A DNA stretch of 6,132 bases, taken from NCBI GenBank assembly GCA_026418755.1, contig JAOAAR010000133.1, positions 1-6,132 on the forward strand, written 5' to 3'. This document shows positions 4,107 to 6,132 of this stretch, piece by piece (position 1 is the first letter of the stretch; every line of letters begins with the position of its first letter). The notes below the pieces were generated by a model. That model was not told the DNA's origin. It did no database searches and saw only the letters and a list, made by a program, of their open reading frames with translations. This DNA is from Planctomycetota bacterium (GTDB lineage Bacteria; Planctomycetota; SKW154). Position numbers and translations under genes: made by a program.

Positions 4107-6132
4107 ATGGACTTGAAAGCGAGGTATGAGTTCAAAGAGTATGAGGAGGCTTTATATAAGCGTTGGGAGGATGGCGGTTATTTTGTGGCTCCGCGTGAGG
4201 CTCCCTTGTATTACTGTATTGTCATACCTCCCCCAAACATCACCGGCGAGTTGCACATGGGTCACGCCTTGAACAACGCGATTCAGGATATTCTGATTCG
4301 GTATCACCGGATGTTAGGGCGGGGAACACTCTGGATACCGGGGACGGACCACGCCTCGATTGCGACCGAAAATGTGGTTGAGCGGCAGTTGGCAAAAGAG
4401 GGTATAGAGAAGCGGAGATTAGGGCGTGAGGAGTTTATCAAGAGAGTGTGGCAGTGGAAGGAGTTGTACGGTGGGATAATTGTGAAGCAGTTGCGCAGGC
4501 TCGGTGTCTCTTGTGATTGGTCAAGGGAACGGTTCACGATGGACGAGCAACTTTCGGAGGCTGTACGTGAGGCGTTTGTGCGGTTGTTTGAAGAAGGGCT
4601 TATCTATCGCGGCGAGTATTTGGTGAACTGGTGTCCGCGGTGTAAAACAGCGCTTTCTGACGATGAAGTTGAGCATATAGAAGAGGGAGGAAAGTTCTGG
4701 TTTCTGCGCTATCCTTATGCTGAAGGCGGAGGCTATATTGAAGTGGCAACGACCAGACCGGAGACGATGCTCGGCGATACGGCGGTTGCTGTAAATCCTG
4801 AGGACGAGCGGTATCGGAGCGTTATCGGTAGGGAAGTGGTTCTGCCACTTATCGGACGCCGCATCCCAGTTATTGCGGATGATGCGGTTCAGAAAGAGTT
4901 TGGAACAGGTGCGGTAAAAATTACGCCAGCGCACGACTTCAACGATTTTGAGATTGCGAAAAAGCATAATCTTATGTTTGTGAACATAATGAATCCAGAC
5001 GGAACTTTGAATGAAAACGCAGGGGCGTATAAAGGGCTTGACAGGTATGAAGCGAGAAAACGGGTTGTAGAAGACCTGCAGACGCAAGGATTGTTAGGAA
5101 AAATCGAGGAGCATAGTCTTGCGCTTGGAAGGTGTTATCGTTGTAATACGCCGATTGAACCGTATTTGAGCAGACAGTGGTTTGTGAAGATGAGACCTCT
5201 TGCAGCACCTGCTATCAAGGCGGTCAAGCAAAAAAAGATGAGATTTTTCCCTGAGCGATGGAAAGAGTATTACCTCTCATGGCTTGAAAATGTGCGAGAT
5301 TGGTGCATTTCGCGTCAGTTGTGGTGGGGGCATAGAATCCCTGTTTTTTACTGCGACGAATGTGAAAATGTGTTCGCTGATGCTGGAGCCCCCCAGCGGT
5401 GTCCAAAATGTGAATCCGAAAGAATTCGGCAGGACGAGGATGTGTTGGACACCTGGTTCTCTTCCGCTCTCTGGCCATTTTCGACTATGGGTTGGCCTAA
5501 TTATAAGACAGAAGATAAAAAGGGACTCATCGAGCGATTCTTCCCGACGAATGTGTTAGTAACAGACAGAGGAATCATTTTCTTCTGGGTCGCGAGGATG
5601 GCGATGACTTCTCTCCATTTCTTGAAAAATGTGCCGTTTAAGGATGTGTATATACACGGGACGATTTTAGATGAGTTGGGAAGAAAGATGTCGAAGTCGC
5701 TTGGAAATGGTATAGACCCTGTGGAAATGATAGAGATTTACGGTGCAGATGCGGTGCGGTTTTCTTTGATGATGTTGACTGTGGAAGGGCAAGATGTGAG
5801 GCTGTCACAGTCGAAGTTTGAGATGGGGCGGAATTTTGTGAACAAATTGTGGAACGCTATGCGGTTTGTTCTAAGCAACCTCAAACCAATTAAGTCGGAG
5901 AGATTGGACAGAAGAAAGATGGCTCTTGAAGACAGGTGGATACTCTCTCGACTCACTCGGCTACTTCGCGGCTTCAAAGGGTTAATGAAAGATTACCGCT
6001 TGAACGAAGCACTCCGCTCGGTCTATGAATTTTTCTGGCATGAGTTCTGTGAATGGTATCTTGAGTTAATCAAGCCGCGCCTAAAAGGAACGGGAGGAGA
6101 GAAGGATATTGCTCAGATTGTGATGTTTATAG
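4107..6132 (+). CDS. valS: Valyl-tRNA synthetase, N-terminal 675 residues (cut by window end)
   Basis: ValRS charges tRNA-Val with valine using ATP and hydrolyses mischarged Thr-tRNA-Val. The frame is open from the ATG at 4107 to the window edge. Visible class I features are HMGH at 50-53 (HIGH motif) and KMSKS at 527-531 in KMSKSLGNGIDP. The inserted editing domain, roughly 190-340, carries ATTRPETMLGD at 214-224 and PAHDFNDFE, whose Asp277 corresponds to the residue that holds the threonine amino group. Four cysteine pairs (176/179, 343/346, 416/419, 432/435) fit the two zinc sites known in some bacterial ValRS. WCISRQLWWGHRIP and LDTWFSSALWPFSTMGWP distinguish ValRS from IleRS and LeuRS. 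The anticodon-binding helical domain starts near residue 570 (GRNFVNKLWNAMRF). Family members are about 860-950 residues, so some 200 or more, including the C-terminal coiled coil, lie beyond the window. The gene is transcribed divergently from sucC. Confidence 0.97.
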   Translation, partial: MDLKARYEFKEYEEALYKRWEDGGYFVAPREAPLYYCIVIPPPNITGELHMGHALNNAIQDILIRYHRMLGRGTLWIPGTDHASIATENVVERQLAKEGIEKRRLGREEFIKRVWQWKELYGGIIVKQLRRLGVSCDWSRERFTMDEQLSEAVREAFVRLFEEGLIYRGEYLVNWCPRCKTALSDDEVEHIEEGGKFWFLRYPYAEGGGYIEVATTRPETMLGDTAVAVNPEDERYRSVIGREVVLPLIGRRIPVIADDAVQKEFGTGAVKITPAHDFNDFEIAKKHNLMFVNIMNPDGTLNENAGAYKGLDRYEARKRVVEDLQTQGLLGKIEEHSLALGRCYRCNTPIEPYLSRQWFVKMRPLAAPAIKAVKQKKMRFFPERWKEYYLSWLENVRDWCISRQLWWGHRIPVFYCDECENVFADAGAPQRCPKCESERIRQDEDVLDTWFSSALWPFSTMGWPNYKTEDKKGLIERFFPTNVLVTDRGIIFFWVARMAMTSLHFLKNVPFKDVYIHGTILDELGRKMSKSLGNGIDPVEMIEIYGADAVRFSLMMLTVEGQDVRLSQSKFEMGRNFVNKLWNAMRFVLSNLKPIKSERLDRRKMALEDRWILSRLTRLLRGFKGLMKDYRLNEALRSVYEFFWHEFCEWYLELIKPRLKGTGGEKDIAQIVMFI

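Noticed and set aside
4521..5087. 188-codon minus-strand open frame
   Set aside because: It is antisense to conserved valS sequence, and its composition (many Arg, His, Phe) does not resemble a real protein.
1..6132. CRISPR array, insertion sequence, toxin-antitoxin or defence system
   Set aside because: No repeated spacer-like units, transposase, terminal repeats or recognisable defence proteins are present; nearly all of the window is housekeeping genes.

Overview
This is a bacterial window of mid GC (by eye a little under half G+C) carrying housekeeping genes. It has three genes on the minus strand (sucC, then gap, then hypE, in transcription order), a divergent plus-strand valS that runs off the right edge, and a minus-strand tRNA-Val near the left edge. 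Shine-Dalgarno sequences, sigma70-type promoters and the protein families all point to bacteria. HypE implies that the organism makes a [NiFe]-hydrogenase, which suggests an anaerobic or facultative lifestyle. I cannot name a taxon from the sequence, and the gene order resembles none that I recognise.

Layout. Bases 1-88 are about 68% G+C with strongly periodic GC at every third base, unlike the rest of the window. They look like a fragment of a coding sequence from a high-GC genome, abutting the 3' end of a complete tRNA-Val(CAC) at 88-161 (minus). The tRNA has a near-consensus promoter (TTGACA, 17 bp, TATATT) at 171-199, and a possible terminator for the hypE transcript sits at 202-237. hypE (320-1633, minus) encodes a full HypE with the C-terminal PRIC tail plus an unfamiliar N-terminal extension of about 105 residues. 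gap (1694-2704, minus) encodes glyceraldehyde-3-phosphate dehydrogenase and sucC (2732-3895, minus) the beta subunit of succinyl-CoA synthetase. The 211-bp divergent control region 3896-4106 holds an extended -10 promoter for valS and a candidate promoter with an inverted repeat for sucC. valS (4107 to beyond 6132, plus) encodes the first 675 residues of valyl-tRNA synthetase.

How the genes work together. sucC, gap and hypE are close together on one strand (27 bp between sucC and gap, 60 bp between gap and hypE) with no clear internal terminator, so they are probably co-transcribed. They link a TCA-cycle/substrate-level phosphorylation step, a glycolytic step and hydrogenase maturation. sucD, the usual partner next to sucC, is missing here, and so are hypA, B, C, D and F. 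valS and tRNA-Val are functionally related but separately transcribed.

I see no CRISPR array, insertion sequence or defence system. The points most worth checking are the abrupt GC-rich segment at the tRNA 3' end, the N-terminal extension of HypE, the unusual sucC-gap-hypE grouping, the inverted repeat over the hypE stop codon, and the inverted repeat in the sucC promoter.
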